DNA from: an uncultured Veillonellaceae bacterium
GTDB taxonomy: Bacteria > Bacillota > Negativicutes > Veillonellales > Dialisteraceae
Direction of reading: 5' to 3'
DNA: 64,000 nucleotides
NCBI GenBank assembly: GCA_927353735.1
Contig: CAKMIA010000001.1
Span: 248,001-312,000 of the forward strand
Shown here one piece after another: positions 1 through 8,144 of the stretch (its first letter is position 1; each line of letters starts with the position of its first letter). Position numbers and translations under genes: made by a program. The notes beneath the pieces are model-generated. The model ran no database searches, was not told the DNA's origin, and worked only from the letters and a program-made list of their open reading frames with translations.

Positions 1-700
1 AATTCATGTTTTCCGTCAGATAGAAGGAGTCCTGCATATCTCTGGCGGGATGATCCTTCGGCAGATTCAGGCAGTAGAAATTGTAGTAATCCTCTTCAAT
101 TTCCGGCCCTTCCGCCACGGAATAGCCCATGTTCATAAAGGTGTCCATGATGAGGTGAAGCGCCTTATTCAGCGGATGAATATGGCCTGTCTGATGGCGG
201 CGTGCGGGAAGGGTGATATCGATCCGTTCTTCCCGGATGCGCTTCGCCAGATTGGCCGCCTTGAATTCCGCCTTTTTCTCTGCTTCGACCGCTTCGATCT
301 CCTCGCGGACTGTATTGGCGAGAGCGCCCATGACAGGACGGTCCTCTGCGGTAAGATCCTTCATGCCGCGGAGGATCGCAGTGAGGCGACCTTTCTTGCC
401 GAGGTAAGCCACGCGGGCTTCCTGCAGCGTCTTTTCATCAGTGCTTTCTTCGAGGGCTTTTTTGGCCTCTTCCCGGAGACCGGCCAGTTCCTCTTTCATC
501 AGACCGGCAATGGCGCGGCTCACAGCTGCTTCAGTCTCTGCGGCGAGAGCCCGTCCTTCCTTTCCGAGTTTTTTGATTTCTCCAAGGACCTCAGCCAGTG
601 CGCTGCCGATCGTTCGGCCGGATTCATCCTGTGCCTTTCTGTCTTTGCAGGCATCCAGCGCCTGCTGCGCTTTCTGCCGTAATGTTTCCAAACTTTCCAT
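1..700 (-). CDS. pheS: Phenylalanyl-tRNA synthetase alpha subunit (5' part, runs off left edge)
   Basis: Charges tRNA-Phe as the alpha half of the alpha2-beta2 synthetase in the cytoplasm. The ATG is at 698-700 with a GGAGGC ribosome site just upstream, and the frame stays open to base 1, giving about 233 residues. The first 110 or so residues are charged and helical, like the tRNA-binding coiled coil of PheS. They are followed by family signatures: GKKGRLT, the stretch TLPARRHQTGHIHPL, and GYSVAEGPEIEEDYYNF, where the class II catalytic domain begins. The rest of the gene, and any pheT, lie outside the window. The T-box leader immediately upstream fits this identity. Confidence 0.95.
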   Translation of the reverse strand, partial: MESLETLRQKAQQALDACKDRKAQDESGRTIGSALAEVLGEIKKLGKEGRALAAETEAAVSRAIAGLMKEELAGLREEAKKALEESTDEKTLQEARVAYLGKKGRLTAILRGMKDLTAEDRPVMGALANTVREEIEAVEAEKKAEFKAANLAKRIREERIDITLPARRHQTGHIHPLNKALHLIMDTFMNMGYSVAEGPEIEEDYYNFYCLNLPKDHPARDMQDSFYLTENMN

Positions 701-756
701 CCGGAATGCCTCCTGAAAAAAATAAGGGAACGGGAGCGGATGCCCCCTGAAATGAA

Positions 757-971
757 ATAAAAAAATCCGCCCCGTAAAGGGGCGGAATTATTTCCGCGGT
801 ACCACCCTGATTTAGTACTCGTCAGCCTTAACGCGGCCCGGACGCCTGCCCTACTCCGTTCAGGCAGGAACTCCGAAGCGAACGCGACTTCCAACGCCTG
901 CCGGCTTGCACCTCCTGCCGGCTCTCTGCAAAAGCGTCGTGGAAATCTCCTCTTCATCCTCGTTCTGTATG
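757..971 (-). promoter_or_regulatory. T-box riboswitch leader of pheS
   Basis: Read on the minus strand, the leader holds the conserved T-box AGGGTGGTACCGCGG (794-808), which pairs with the 3' end of uncharged tRNA. It is followed by the terminator stem CCGCCCC/GGGGCGG (767-785) with a U-rich tail. The 5' part has the AGAGAG element and a GCCGGC-paired distal arm typical of Stem I. A UUC triplet (plus-strand bases 880-882) lies between the GCGTTG-paired helix and a GAAG/CTTC helix, where the specifier loop should be. UUC is a Phe codon. The specifier placement is a hand fold; the T-box and terminator are unambiguous. Confidence 0.93.
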
Positions 972-977
972 TGACGT

Positions 978-1006
978 ATTATACCACCGGCGCGGTGCGC
1001 CTGCAA
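978..1006 (-). promoter_or_regulatory. Promoter of the pheS T-box leader
   Basis: Minus-strand TTGCAG (1001-1006) and TATAAT (978-983) are separated by exactly 17 bp, a near-consensus housekeeping promoter. The -35 begins right at the stop codon of the upstream acyl-CoA dehydrogenase gene. The start of transcription should fall near 971. Confidence 0.85.
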
Positions 1007-1007
1007 A

Positions 1008-2144
1008 TCAGTACACAGCGGCGTTGGCGATGACCAGGCGCTGCACCTGATTCGTGCCTTCGTAGATCTGCATGACCTTGGCGTCGCGCATATATTTTTC
1101 ATTGGGATTTTCCCGGGAATAGCCGTTGCCGCCCATGACCTGCACGGCCTTGGTGGTGACTTCCATGGCCACGTCGGATGCGTAGCACTTGGCCATGGCG
1201 GAGAACTTGGCCGCTTCCTTGTCTCCCTGATCGTGGAGCCAGCAGGCCTTGTGGACCAGCGCACGGGCTGCTTCGGTCTTCATGACCATGTCCGCCATCA
1301 TTTCCTGCACCATTTCAAAGGTGGAGATCTTCACGCCGAACTGTTTTCTCTGGTGTGCGTAATGGATGGCCGATTCCAGTGCCGCCTGCGCGATGCCGAC
1401 GGATACAGCGCCGACGATGGGACGGGAGGTCTCGAGGGTCTGCATGGCAAGACGGAAGCCCATGCCTTCACGGCCGACGCGGCATGATTCGGGAATGAAG
1501 CAGTCGTCAAAGAGGAGCTCGGACGTAGCGGACGCACGGATGCCCATCTTGTCCTCTTCCTTGCCTACAGAGAAGCCCGGCGTCTTCGTATCCACGAGGA
1601 ATACGGTGAGGCCGCGCACGCCGCCGCCCTCGCGGGTATTGGCGAAAAGGGTGACCTTATCGGCAATGGGGCCGTTGGTGATAAAGCATTTCGTACCGTT
1701 CAGGACGTAGCCGCCGTCCACTTTCCGGGCCCGGCAGGATACGGCGCCCGCATCAGAGCCGGCAGACGGTTCCGTCAGCGCAAAGGCCGCCATGCCGCCG
1801 GAGAGCAGGCATTCACAAAATTCCTTTTTCTGGGCATCATTGCCGCCGATCAGGATCGGATAGGAGGCCAGTGCATTGGCTGCACAGATGGTGGCTACGC
1901 CGGCACAGCCCTTCCCCAGCTCTTCTGCAATGATGGCCGAGGTGAGCAGATCAAGGCCTGCCCCGCCGTATTCCTTCGGCACGGAGAGGGAGGTCATGCC
2001 GGACGATTTCAGAATCTCCAGCAGTTCCGGGTCCATCACGCCGGTTTTATCTATTTCGAGAGCACGCGGTGCAATTTCTTTCTGTGAAATTTCGCGGGCC
2101 AGTTCTACCAGTTCCTTCTGTTTCGGATCGAAAGTGAAATCCAT
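1008..2144 (-). CDS. Acyl-CoA dehydrogenase (short-chain / butyryl-CoA type)
   Basis: FAD flavoprotein that oxidises acyl-CoA to trans-2-enoyl-CoA, or works in reverse with an electron-transferring flavoprotein in butyrate-type fermentation. The 378 residues match family length. AFALTEPSAGSDAG at about 120-133 is the FAD/substrate signature. YEGTNQVQRL near the C-terminus carries the catalytic Glu at about 362, the position used by butyryl-CoA dehydrogenases. The start at 2144 follows GGAGGAA; an in-frame extension to 2219 has no ribosome site and is not used. No etfAB or other beta-oxidation genes are adjacent, so the physiological substrate is open. Confidence 0.93.
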   Translation of the reverse strand: MDFTFDPKQKELVELAREISQKEIAPRALEIDKTGVMDPELLEILKSSGMTSLSVPKEYGGAGLDLLTSAIIAEELGKGCAGVATICAANALASYPILIGGNDAQKKEFCECLLSGGMAAFALTEPSAGSDAGAVSCRARKVDGGYVLNGTKCFITNGPIADKVTLFANTREGGGVRGLTVFLVDTKTPGFSVGKEEDKMGIRASATSELLFDDCFIPESCRVGREGMGFRLAMQTLETSRPIVGAVSVGIAQAALESAIHYAHQRKQFGVKISTFEMVQEMMADMVMKTEAARALVHKACWLHDQGDKEAAKFSAMAKCYASDVAMEVTTKAVQVMGGNGYSRENPNEKYMRDAKVMQIYEGTNQVQRLVIANAAVY

Positions 2145-2241
2145 AATGTTCCTCCGTATTGACGACTGACATATCCGATGCAGAACGCCTCTGTCCTCCT
2201 GCGGACACAGCAGGCGCATCTTATTTCATAGAAGTTATTTT

Positions 2242-2270
2242 ACAATAACTTTCCCAATTCTTCCAGTCAA
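2242..2270 (-). promoter_or_regulatory. Promoter and palindromic operator candidate of the acyl-CoA dehydrogenase gene
   Basis: Minus-strand TTGACT (2265-2270), 17 bp, then TATTGT (2242-2247). A perfect 8-bp inverted repeat, AAGTTATT/AATAACTT with a 4-bp spacer (2232-2251), covers the -10 element. That is a typical repressor position. The regulator is not identified. Confidence 0.6.
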
Positions 2271-2303
2271 AAGCGAAAAGAATCCCGCGCCCCGAACGGC
2301 ACG

Positions 2304-2331
2304 AAAAAACACCGGAGAAGCTCTCCGGTGT
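2304..2331 (-). terminator. Terminator after the aminotransferase gene
   Basis: Minus-strand hairpin ACACCGGAG/CTCCGGTGT with a five-base loop, followed by a run of T. It separates the aminotransferase gene from the acyl-CoA dehydrogenase gene. Confidence 0.9.
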
Positions 2332-2346
2332 CTCTGCTGTACAAAA

Positions 2347-3519
2347 TCAGGCTTTTCTGTGGCGTTCCACGAAGCGGCCGATGCGGACCAGCGCTTCCGC
2401 CAGATTTTCCCGGCTCGCCGCATAGGAAATGCGGACATGGCCGCGGCCCTGTTCGCCGAAGCAGCTTCCGGGGACGACGCCCACTTTTTCTTCTTTGAGG
2501 AGCTGTTCGGAAAATTCCTCGTCATTCATTCCCGTACAGGTGATGTCCGGGAAAATGTAGAAGGCGCCCTTCGGTTCAAATACGGAAAGGCCGATCTTTT
2601 TCAGGCCTTCGTAGACCATGAGGCGGCGTGCCGCGTATTCCTCATACATGGCATGGACATCCTCGTCGCAGCTCTGCAGTGCCGCGATGGCGCCGTACTG
2701 GCTCGTCGCCGACGCACAGAGGATCGCATACTGATGGACCTTGTAGATCGAATCCACCGCTTCCTTCGGTGCGCAGAGGTAGCCCACGCGCAATCCCGTC
2801 ATGGCATAGGACTTGGAGAAGCCGTTCAGCACGATGGTTCGTTCCTTCATGCCGGGGAGAGAAGCCACACAGGTGTGTTCGCCCTCATAGGTCAGATCGC
2901 AGTAGATCTCATCGGAGATGACGATCAGGTCGTGAGCCTTGGCAAATTCTGCAACGGCTTCCAGCGAAGCCTTGTCCATGACCGTGCCGGTGGGGTTATT
3001 CGGATACCCGATCAGCAGGACCTTGGTCTTCGGGGTGACTTTCTTTTCCAGCTCTTCCACGGTGAGCTTGAAGTCATCCTTTTCCCAGGTGGGAACGAGC
3101 ACGGGCACGCCGCCGGCAAAGCGGACGCACGCCGGATATGCCACATAGGCCGGGTCCGGAATCAGCACCTCGTCGCCGGGATTGAGAAGAGCCGTCATGG
3201 CGATGCTGATGGCTTCGGATACGCCGACGGTCACAACGATTTCATTGGCCGGATTGTAGTCCACATGATAGCGGCGGTGGAACAGCGCGGCAATCTCCTC
3301 GCGGAGCTTCATCAGACCGAGATTGGACGTATAGGACGTTTCCTTGTTTTTCAGGCTTTCGATGCACGCATCGATGACTTTATCCGGCGCGGCATAGTCC
3401 GGCTCGCCGACGCCCAGCGAAATGACGCCTTCCATCGTGCTGGCCAGATCAAAGAATTTACGAATGCCGGACGGCGGCACGGATTTCACAGTAGCAGCAA
3501 TTTTTGAATCCCAATTCAT
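2347..3519 (-). CDS. PLP-dependent class I/II aminotransferase
   Basis: 390-residue aspartate aminotransferase superfamily enzyme, fold type I, acting in the cytoplasm. Visible signatures are the N-terminal SLGVGEPDY, the PNNPTGTV substrate/PLP loop, SDEIYCDLTYEG with the Asp that binds the PLP nitrogen, and NGFSKSYAMTGLRVGY, where the Lys after Ser forms the Schiff base (around residue 235). The Arg in RISYA near the end would bind the alpha-carboxylate. It resembles aromatic or broad-range transaminases of the PatA/AraT group, but the amino acid used cannot be decided. It sits 22 bp downstream of a flavodoxin gene and probably shares its transcript. GGGAGGAAAT precedes the ATG. Confidence 0.92.
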   Translation of the reverse strand: MNWDSKIAATVKSVPPSGIRKFFDLASTMEGVISLGVGEPDYAAPDKVIDACIESLKNKETSYTSNLGLMKLREEIAALFHRRYHVDYNPANEIVVTVGVSEAISIAMTALLNPGDEVLIPDPAYVAYPACVRFAGGVPVLVPTWEKDDFKLTVEELEKKVTPKTKVLLIGYPNNPTGTVMDKASLEAVAEFAKAHDLIVISDEIYCDLTYEGEHTCVASLPGMKERTIVLNGFSKSYAMTGLRVGYLCAPKEAVDSIYKVHQYAILCASATSQYGAIAALQSCDEDVHAMYEEYAARRLMVYEGLKKIGLSVFEPKGAFYIFPDITCTGMNDEEFSEQLLKEEKVGVVPGSCFGEQGRGHVRISYAASRENLAEALVRIGRFVERHRKA

Positions 3520-3541
3520 CGTATTTCCTCCCTCACATAGA

Positions 3542-3994
3542 TCAGACGGACGCGTTCTCCGCCTCTTTCACCACGGTCTTTCCCAGCTCCTCGCACGCTT
3601 TGAGCGATTCCTCGTCGGGATACCCATATGCCCTCACGGGAGCTGCGGGAAAAATTCCGCCTGCAAAATGCAGTTCCGATTCCCACGAATTCAGCCACGC
3701 ACCGCGGCTCCAGCCGCAGGAGCCGAAAACTCCCATGTATTTCCCCTTGAGAAAGGGCTCCAGCTTTTTACTGAAGGGCTTCATCTGCGCTTCCTCTATC
3801 ACCTCGACGCCCCAGGCGGAGCATCCCAGAAGAATGCAGTCGTACTCTTTTCCAATGGTCTCCGCGTCCACATCCGACACGGAGGCCAACAGCACGTCGG
3901 CGCCGCAGCTTCTGGCCCCTACCGCCACCGCTTCCGCCATGGCTTCGGTATTGCCCGTGCTGGAATAAAAAATCACAGCGGTTTTTCCTGCCAT
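3542..3994 (-). CDS. Flavodoxin (first of two)
   Basis: Short-chain FMN electron carrier of about 150 residues. YSSTGNTEAMAEA at about 10-22 is the FMN phosphate loop. The second loop, LLGCSAWG, carries a Trp that could stack on the flavin, and the third is GSCGWSRGAW. The second of two adjacent ATGs is chosen because GGAGG lies too close to the first. It is clearly a paralogue of the flavodoxin at 4089-4517, but more diverged and richer in Cys. It is followed by the aminotransferase. Flavodoxins replace ferredoxin in low iron; whether this copy does is not shown by the sequence. Confidence 0.9.
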   Translation of the reverse strand: MAGKTAVIFYSSTGNTEAMAEAVAVGARSCGADVLLASVSDVDAETIGKEYDCILLGCSAWGVEVIEEAQMKPFSKKLEPFLKGKYMGVFGSCGWSRGAWLNSWESELHFAGGIFPAAPVRAYGYPDEESLKACEELGKTVVKEAENASV

Positions 3995-4021
3995 CATTCC
4001 TCCACTGCGCCTTTCCGCAGA

Positions 4022-4058
4022 ATTTTAAAAAATAAAGCGCCCTTTATATGAGCGCTTT
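4022..4058 (-). terminator. Terminator after the second flavodoxin gene
   Basis: Minus-strand stem AAAGCGC/GCGCTTT with a loop of about 11 bases, followed by a T/A-rich tail, between the two flavodoxin genes. Confidence 0.75.
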
Positions 4059-4088
4059 GTATAAACTTATCATCAGTTTGTATTTGTT

Positions 4089-4517
4089 TTATGCGTTGGC
4101 AATGGTTTCGCCAAGGGCCTTGCAGGCAGCCAGAGCATCATCGTCAGGATAGCTGTAAGCCTTGACCGGATCCGCAGCCAGAGTTACGCCGGCTTCTTCC
4201 AGACGGCCTTTCCAGTTTTCGATCCAGTCGCCCTGATTCCAGGCATAGGAACCGAAGATGCCGACGACCTTGCCGCTGAGGTTCGGAAGGAGTTCCGCGA
4301 AGAACGGTTCGAATTCATATTCTTCCAGTTCTTCATTGCCCATTGCGGGGCATCCAAGAATGATGTGGTCATAGCCTGCCACGTCCGCTGCGCTGGTGTC
4401 GCTCACAAAGGAAAGCGTCGTTTCTGCGCCTGCCGCCTTTGCGCCTTCTTCCACTGCCTGTGCCATGGCTTCCGTATTGCCGGAACCGGACCAATATACG
4501 ATTGCTACTTTTGCCAT
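4089..4517 (-). CDS. Flavodoxin (Megasphaera-type)
   Basis: 142-residue FMN flavodoxin for low-potential one-electron transfer in the cytoplasm. The phosphate loop is YWSGSGNTEAM at about 8-18. LGCPAMGNEELEE and GSYAWNQGDW form the two loops around the isoalloxazine ring. These blocks are strongly similar to the well-studied Megasphaera elsdenii flavodoxin as I recall it, which supports a Negativicutes origin. GGAGGC lies 8 bp before the ATG. It is transcribed from its own strong promoter (4568-4596) and ends at a terminator, so it is probably the main flavodoxin of the pair. Confidence 0.96.
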   Translation of the reverse strand: MAKVAIVYWSGSGNTEAMAQAVEEGAKAAGAETTLSFVSDTSAADVAGYDHIILGCPAMGNEELEEYEFEPFFAELLPNLSGKVVGIFGSYAWNQGDWIENWKGRLEEAGVTLAADPVKAYSYPDDDALAACKALGETIANA

Positions 4518-4567
4518 AAGTATTGCCTCCTGTTCATTATCGAATCTTCATGGATTCGTTTTCTTTA

Positions 4568-4596
4568 ATATTACTGGACCACCGGGGGATTGTCAA
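4568..4596 (-). promoter_or_regulatory. Strong promoter of the flavodoxin gene
   Basis: Minus-strand TTGACA (4591-4596), 17 bp, TAATAT (4568-4573). A 6-bp inverted repeat CGAATC/GATTCG (4541-4558) lies just downstream in the leader and may be an operator or a small mRNA hairpin. Confidence 0.87.
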
Positions 4597-4617
4597 TTTC
4601 AAAGAAACGGGCTGCTG

Positions 4618-5289
4618 TCATTTTCCATGAAGGAATGCCTCCAGCAGTTCTTTCTCTTTGTAAAAGCTGCGTTTCTGCATCATCTGCGACAGGCCGTTCC
4701 CGAGCTGTGTCCTGTCCGCATCGGAGCAGATCACGCCGAGCACCACACGGAATCCGCTGACCTGAAGCACCATCTGATACTTTTCACGGTAGGTGATGCC
4801 GTTTTCCTGCCGGGTGGTGACAAAGCTCCCTTCCCAACGGGGATGCCCTTTGTCATTGAGCCGTTTCAACGGCTCCTGTCCGTCGTACGAGGCCCCCTTT
4901 TCCCGGATCTCCCGGTTCAGCAGACCGGCGATGACATCCATCTGCTCCGCCGGCGTTTTATTCCGATATGCGGTCTCTCCATGTTTGACAAGGTACGGCA
5001 CGCCCACAACGGCAGACGCTGCCCAGCCGTAGGAAAAGTCCGTGCCGTCCGCATAGGTCATGGTATAGAACCGGCCGTCCATCATGCCGCCGCGGACAAA
5101 GGTCCAGCGGATGCCCCCTGTGGAGAGGAACGGCAGTGCCGTCTGCTCCCCTTCCTGAAAGGTCACATGGGCCGGCGGCTTCATGCGGCCGATATAGGCC
5201 ATATCCCACCGATCAGCCGCCTGCACCGGCAGCGCTGCCGACAGCATCACCGCCACTGCCGCCGCGGCGGCTATCCATTTCCCCTTCAT
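4618..5289 (-). CDS. Secreted or periplasmic protein of unknown function
   Basis: 223 residues with a clear signal peptide: MKGKW, a hydrophobic Ala-rich segment (about 6-20) and a likely cleavage after PVQAA. The mature part is soluble, with repeated Gly/Tyr-rich segments (RGGMMDGRFYTMTYADG) and no Cys-rich motif, membrane segment or catalytic signature that I recognise. It starts one base after the glnS stop codon (TGA-T-ATG), so it is translationally coupled to glnS. That pairing is unexpected for an exported protein. There is no recognisable terminator after it; the -35 of the flavodoxin promoter follows 20 bp downstream. Function unknown. Confidence 0.8.
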   Translation of the reverse strand: MKGKWIAAAAAVAVMLSAALPVQAADRWDMAYIGRMKPPAHVTFQEGEQTALPFLSTGGIRWTFVRGGMMDGRFYTMTYADGTDFSYGWAASAVVGVPYLVKHGETAYRNKTPAEQMDVIAGLLNREIREKGASYDGQEPLKRLNDKGHPRWEGSFVTTRQENGITYREKYQMVLQVSGFRVVLGVICSDADRTQLGNGLSQMMQKRSFYKEKELLEAFLHGK

Positions 5290-5290
5290 A

Positions 5291-6967
5291 TCAGTCCTGC
5301 TTCTTCTGCATCTTGGCCCAGGAATCCTTCAGGCCGACGATGCGGTTCACCACGATATGGCCCTCGGTCGTATCCTGATCGATGATGAAATAGCCCTTGC
5401 GCAGGAACTGGAAGCGGTCGCCCACCTTGTAGTCCAGAATGGCCGGCTCTGCCTTGCTCTGCATCACGGTGAGCGAATCCTTATTGATCTTTTCCATGAA
5501 ATCCCTGCCGTCGTCCACATCGTCAGGCGAAATCAGATAGTCATAGAGCCGGGAGGTGATGTCCACCGCCGTATCTGCGCATACCCAGTGGAGCGTCCCC
5601 TTCACCTTGCGGTCGGCGCCGGGTGAACCGCTTCTCGTATCCATGTCACAGGTGCAGTGGATCTCCTGAATATTCCCCGCTTCGTCCTTGATCACTTCAT
5701 CACAGCGGACGATATAGGCGCCCTTGAGCCGTACTTCCCTGCCCGGAGTCATGCGGAAGAATTTTTTCACCGGTGTTTCCATGAAATCTTCTCTTTCGAT
5801 GTACAGATTTCTGCCGAAGGGGACCTGACGCGTTCCCATTTCCTCATTTTCCGAGTTGTTTTCCAGCGTGACGTATTCGATCTTTCCCTCCGGATAGTTA
5901 GTCAGAACGACCTTCACCGGATCGATGACCGCCATGATGCGCGGCGCTTTTCCTTTCAGGTCCTCGCGGATGCAGTGTTCCAGCTGAGCGATGCTGACCA
6001 CATTGTCCGCCTTGGCCACGCCGATCTGGTCGCAGAACATGCGGAGCGATTCCGGTGTATAGCCCCGTCTCCGGATGCCGGAAATGGTGGGCATACGCGG
6101 GTCATCCCAGCCGGATACAACACCGGCTTCCACCATGCGGCGGAGCTTTCTCTTGCTGGTGATCATGGTGGTCACATTCAGGCGGGCAAATTCGATCTGT
6201 CTCGGCTTTTCTTCCCCGTCAAAGGCCTGCAGGCACCATTCATAGAGCGGACGCCGTTCTTCAAATTCCAGCGTGCAGATGGAATGGGTGATCCCTTCCA
6301 GTGCATCAGACAGCGGATGGGCAAAGTCGTAGAGCGGATAAATGCACCACTGATCTCCTGTGCGGTGATGCGTCGCATGAAGAATGCGGTAGATGACCGG
6401 GTCGCGCATGACCATATTGGGCGATGCCATATCGATCTTAGCGCGGAGCACCTTTTCTCCGTCCTTATATTTGCCGTCCTTCATCTCCTGGAACAGCTTC
6501 AGATTCTCTTCCACGGAACGGTTGCGCCACGGACTTTCCTTGCCCGGATGGGTCAGATCGCCGCGGGTATCATGAATTTCCTCGCTGGTCTGGTCATCCA
6601 CATAGGCGAGTCCCATGCGGATCAGCTTGCACGCAAATTTATACAGTTCCGGAAAATAATCAGACGCATAATGCACCGGCTCTTTCCACTTGAATCCGAG
6701 CCATTTCACATCTTCCAGAATGGAATTGACATACTCCACTTCTTCCTTCGTCGGATTGGTATCATCAAACCGCACATTCGTCTCGCCATGATATTTTTTC
6801 CCGATGCCGAAATTGAGGCAGATGCTCTTCACATGACCGATATGAAGATAGCCATTCGGTTCCGGCGGGAAACGGGTCAGCACCCGTCCGTCTTTATACA
6901 CATGATTGGCAATATCCTTATTGATTTCCGCTTCAATAAAATTCGCCGTTTCTCTTTTCTCTTCCAT
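5291..6967 (-). CDS. glnS: Glutaminyl-tRNA synthetase
   Basis: Attaches Gln to tRNA-Gln; class I synthetase of 558 residues, the length of E. coli GlnRS. The HIGH-type motif PPEPNGYLHIGH is at about 34-45. RFDDTNP and the later MITSKRKLR (KMSKS equivalent, about 265-275) are in order, and the C-terminal beta-barrel anticodon region ends with the family-typical GYFIIDQDT. The start at 6967 follows GGAGAC; an in-frame extension to 7054 is not supported. Many Firmicutes lack GlnRS and make Gln-tRNA by amidation, so its presence is a lineage trait. The gene is coupled to the secreted protein downstream. Confidence 0.96.
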   Translation of the reverse strand: MEEKRETANFIEAEINKDIANHVYKDGRVLTRFPPEPNGYLHIGHVKSICLNFGIGKKYHGETNVRFDDTNPTKEEVEYVNSILEDVKWLGFKWKEPVHYASDYFPELYKFACKLIRMGLAYVDDQTSEEIHDTRGDLTHPGKESPWRNRSVEENLKLFQEMKDGKYKDGEKVLRAKIDMASPNMVMRDPVIYRILHATHHRTGDQWCIYPLYDFAHPLSDALEGITHSICTLEFEERRPLYEWCLQAFDGEEKPRQIEFARLNVTTMITSKRKLRRMVEAGVVSGWDDPRMPTISGIRRRGYTPESLRMFCDQIGVAKADNVVSIAQLEHCIREDLKGKAPRIMAVIDPVKVVLTNYPEGKIEYVTLENNSENEEMGTRQVPFGRNLYIEREDFMETPVKKFFRMTPGREVRLKGAYIVRCDEVIKDEAGNIQEIHCTCDMDTRSGSPGADRKVKGTLHWVCADTAVDITSRLYDYLISPDDVDDGRDFMEKINKDSLTVMQSKAEPAILDYKVGDRFQFLRKGYFIIDQDTTEGHIVVNRIVGLKDSWAKMQKKQD

Positions 6968-7063
6968 AATCGTCTCCTTTGCATGATCCAGTACCGTCCG
7001 GCCCGGAGAACCCCGCCGGACATACAGTCCTGCTGTACGCAATAATGTATGCAATATAGTTTT

Positions 7064-7069
7064 ATTATA
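7064..7069 (-). promoter_or_regulatory. -10 element of glnS
   Basis: Minus-strand TATAAT about 97 bp before the chosen glnS ATG, with no convincing -35. Upstream, complementary GCCGAC and GTCGGC (7085-7145) are separated by roughly 50 bases. This could be a long hairpin, but I cannot assign it a role. Confidence 0.5.
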
Positions 7070-7157
7070 GCATGAAACAGAAAAAAGCCGACACCTTACT
7101 TTCGTTCATTTCGCCCGGTCTTTTCTCCCCTGCGCCGCCGTCGGCTTGCACATCTCC

Positions 7158-7168
7158 TATGATATAAT
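7158..7168 (+). promoter_or_regulatory. Extended -10 promoter of the FAH gene
   Basis: Plus-strand TGATATAAT (TG at 7160-7161, TATAAT 7163-7168) fits an extended -10. No good -35 is visible. It shares the intergenic region with the divergent glnS promoter. Confidence 0.6.
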
Positions 7169-7211
7169 GGTACATACATTTCCCTGCATTTATACAGAAA
7201 GAAGGATGTCT

Positions 7212-8102
7212 ATGCAGCGACTGATTTCATACCGCCATGAAGGCCTCAGCCAGTGGGGCGTTCTTGCCGCGGACGGGCAGTCCATTTATTCTGCCTACGA
7301 TCTGGAGGAAACCTATTACATCCCTCTCGCCGAAACGCTGGAGGAATTCATTGAGACCGGCGAGGAGGGCCTGCTCAATCTGGCCAAGCTTCTCGAAAGC
7401 AACGGGAAAGACAAGAGCGTCGAACCCATTCCGCTCTCCGAGGTACAGCTCGACGTGCCCTTCCATCCCCGCCGGAATATCCTCTGCGTGGGCAAAAATT
7501 ATCAGGAGCATGTGCGGGAATTTGACCAGAATAAAAATGCCGCCAATCCTGCCGCTCCAATCTTCTTCACCAAGGCCACGACCTCTGTGATCGGGCCGGA
7601 TGAGGAGATCGACAGCCACCCTGACGTGACATCCCAGGTCGACTATGAAGGCGAGCTGGGCGTCATCATCGGGAAACGGGGCACGGATATCGCTCCCGAG
7701 GATGCCATGAAATATGTCTACGGCTATACCATCATCAATGACGTGACGGCCCGCGACCTGCAGAAGACCCATGCGCAGTGGTTCCGCGGCAAGAGCCTCG
7801 ATACGTTCTGCCCCATGGGCCCTACCATTCTGGTGGGCGGCTGGCCGGCTCCCTTCACGATCTACACCCGCGTCAACGGTCACCTCCGTCAGGAGGGCAA
7901 TACCTCGGATCTGATCTTCTCCATCCCGAAGCTGATCTCCACGCTGTCCGCAGGCATGACGCTCCTTCCGGGCGACGTCATTGCCACCGGCACACCGAAG
8001 GGCGTCGGCATGGGGCTGAATCCGCCGGAATTCCTCAAGAAAGGCGATGTGGTGGAAATCACCATTGACCCGATCGGAACGCTCCGCAACACCGTTAAAT
8101 AA
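7212..8102 (+). CDS. Fumarylacetoacetate hydrolase family protein
   Basis: 296-residue member of the FAH superfamily, which hydrolyses or decarboxylates beta-diketo acids such as acylpyruvates with a divalent metal. The FAH fold covers about 75-296. NILCVGKNYQEH opens the domain. DYEGELGVIIGKRG holds the Glu-x-Glu metal ligands, TARDLQKTHAQWFRGKSLDTFCPMGP is the substrate loop region (split here by eye), and VIATGTPKGVGMG is the C-terminal signature. The start at 7212 follows GAAGGA; longer in-frame starts would lie upstream of the likely transcription start. This is the only plus-strand gene in the window. The exact substrate is unknown; oxaloacetate or acylpyruvate are the usual candidates. 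Confidence 0.9.
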   Translation: MQRLISYRHEGLSQWGVLAADGQSIYSAYDLEETYYIPLAETLEEFIETGEEGLLNLAKLLESNGKDKSVEPIPLSEVQLDVPFHPRRNILCVGKNYQEHVREFDQNKNAANPAAPIFFTKATTSVIGPDEEIDSHPDVTSQVDYEGELGVIIGKRGTDIAPEDAMKYVYGYTIINDVTARDLQKTHAQWFRGKSLDTFCPMGPTILVGGWPAPFTIYTRVNGHLRQEGNTSDLIFSIPKLISTLSAGMTLLPGDVIATGTPKGVGMGLNPPEFLKKGDVVEITIDPIGTLRNTVK

Positions 8103-8103
8103 A

Positions 8104-8140
8104 TAAAAAACAGGACACCTTCTTCCGTGTCCTGTTTTAT
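8104..8140. terminator. Bidirectional terminator between convergent genes
   Basis: CAGGACAC/GTGTCCTG stem with A-rich and T-rich flanks on both sides. It serves the plus-strand FAH gene and the minus-strand radical SAM gene. Confidence 0.88.
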
Positions 8141-8144
8141 TTTG

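Noticed and set aside
50-682. A plus-strand frame opposite pheS
   Set aside because: Antisense of the PheS N-terminus; the minus-strand frame has the T-box, the ribosome site and family residues.
5657-7045. A 462-codon plus-strand frame opposite glnS
   Set aside because: Antisense of a clear GlnRS; no start signals and a sequence with no protein-like motif.
7085-7151. Complementary GCCGAC and GTCGGC in the glnS-FAH intergenic region
   Set aside because: The loop would be about 50 bases, and the arms fall outside the expected glnS transcript. I cannot assign it as a terminator or riboswitch.
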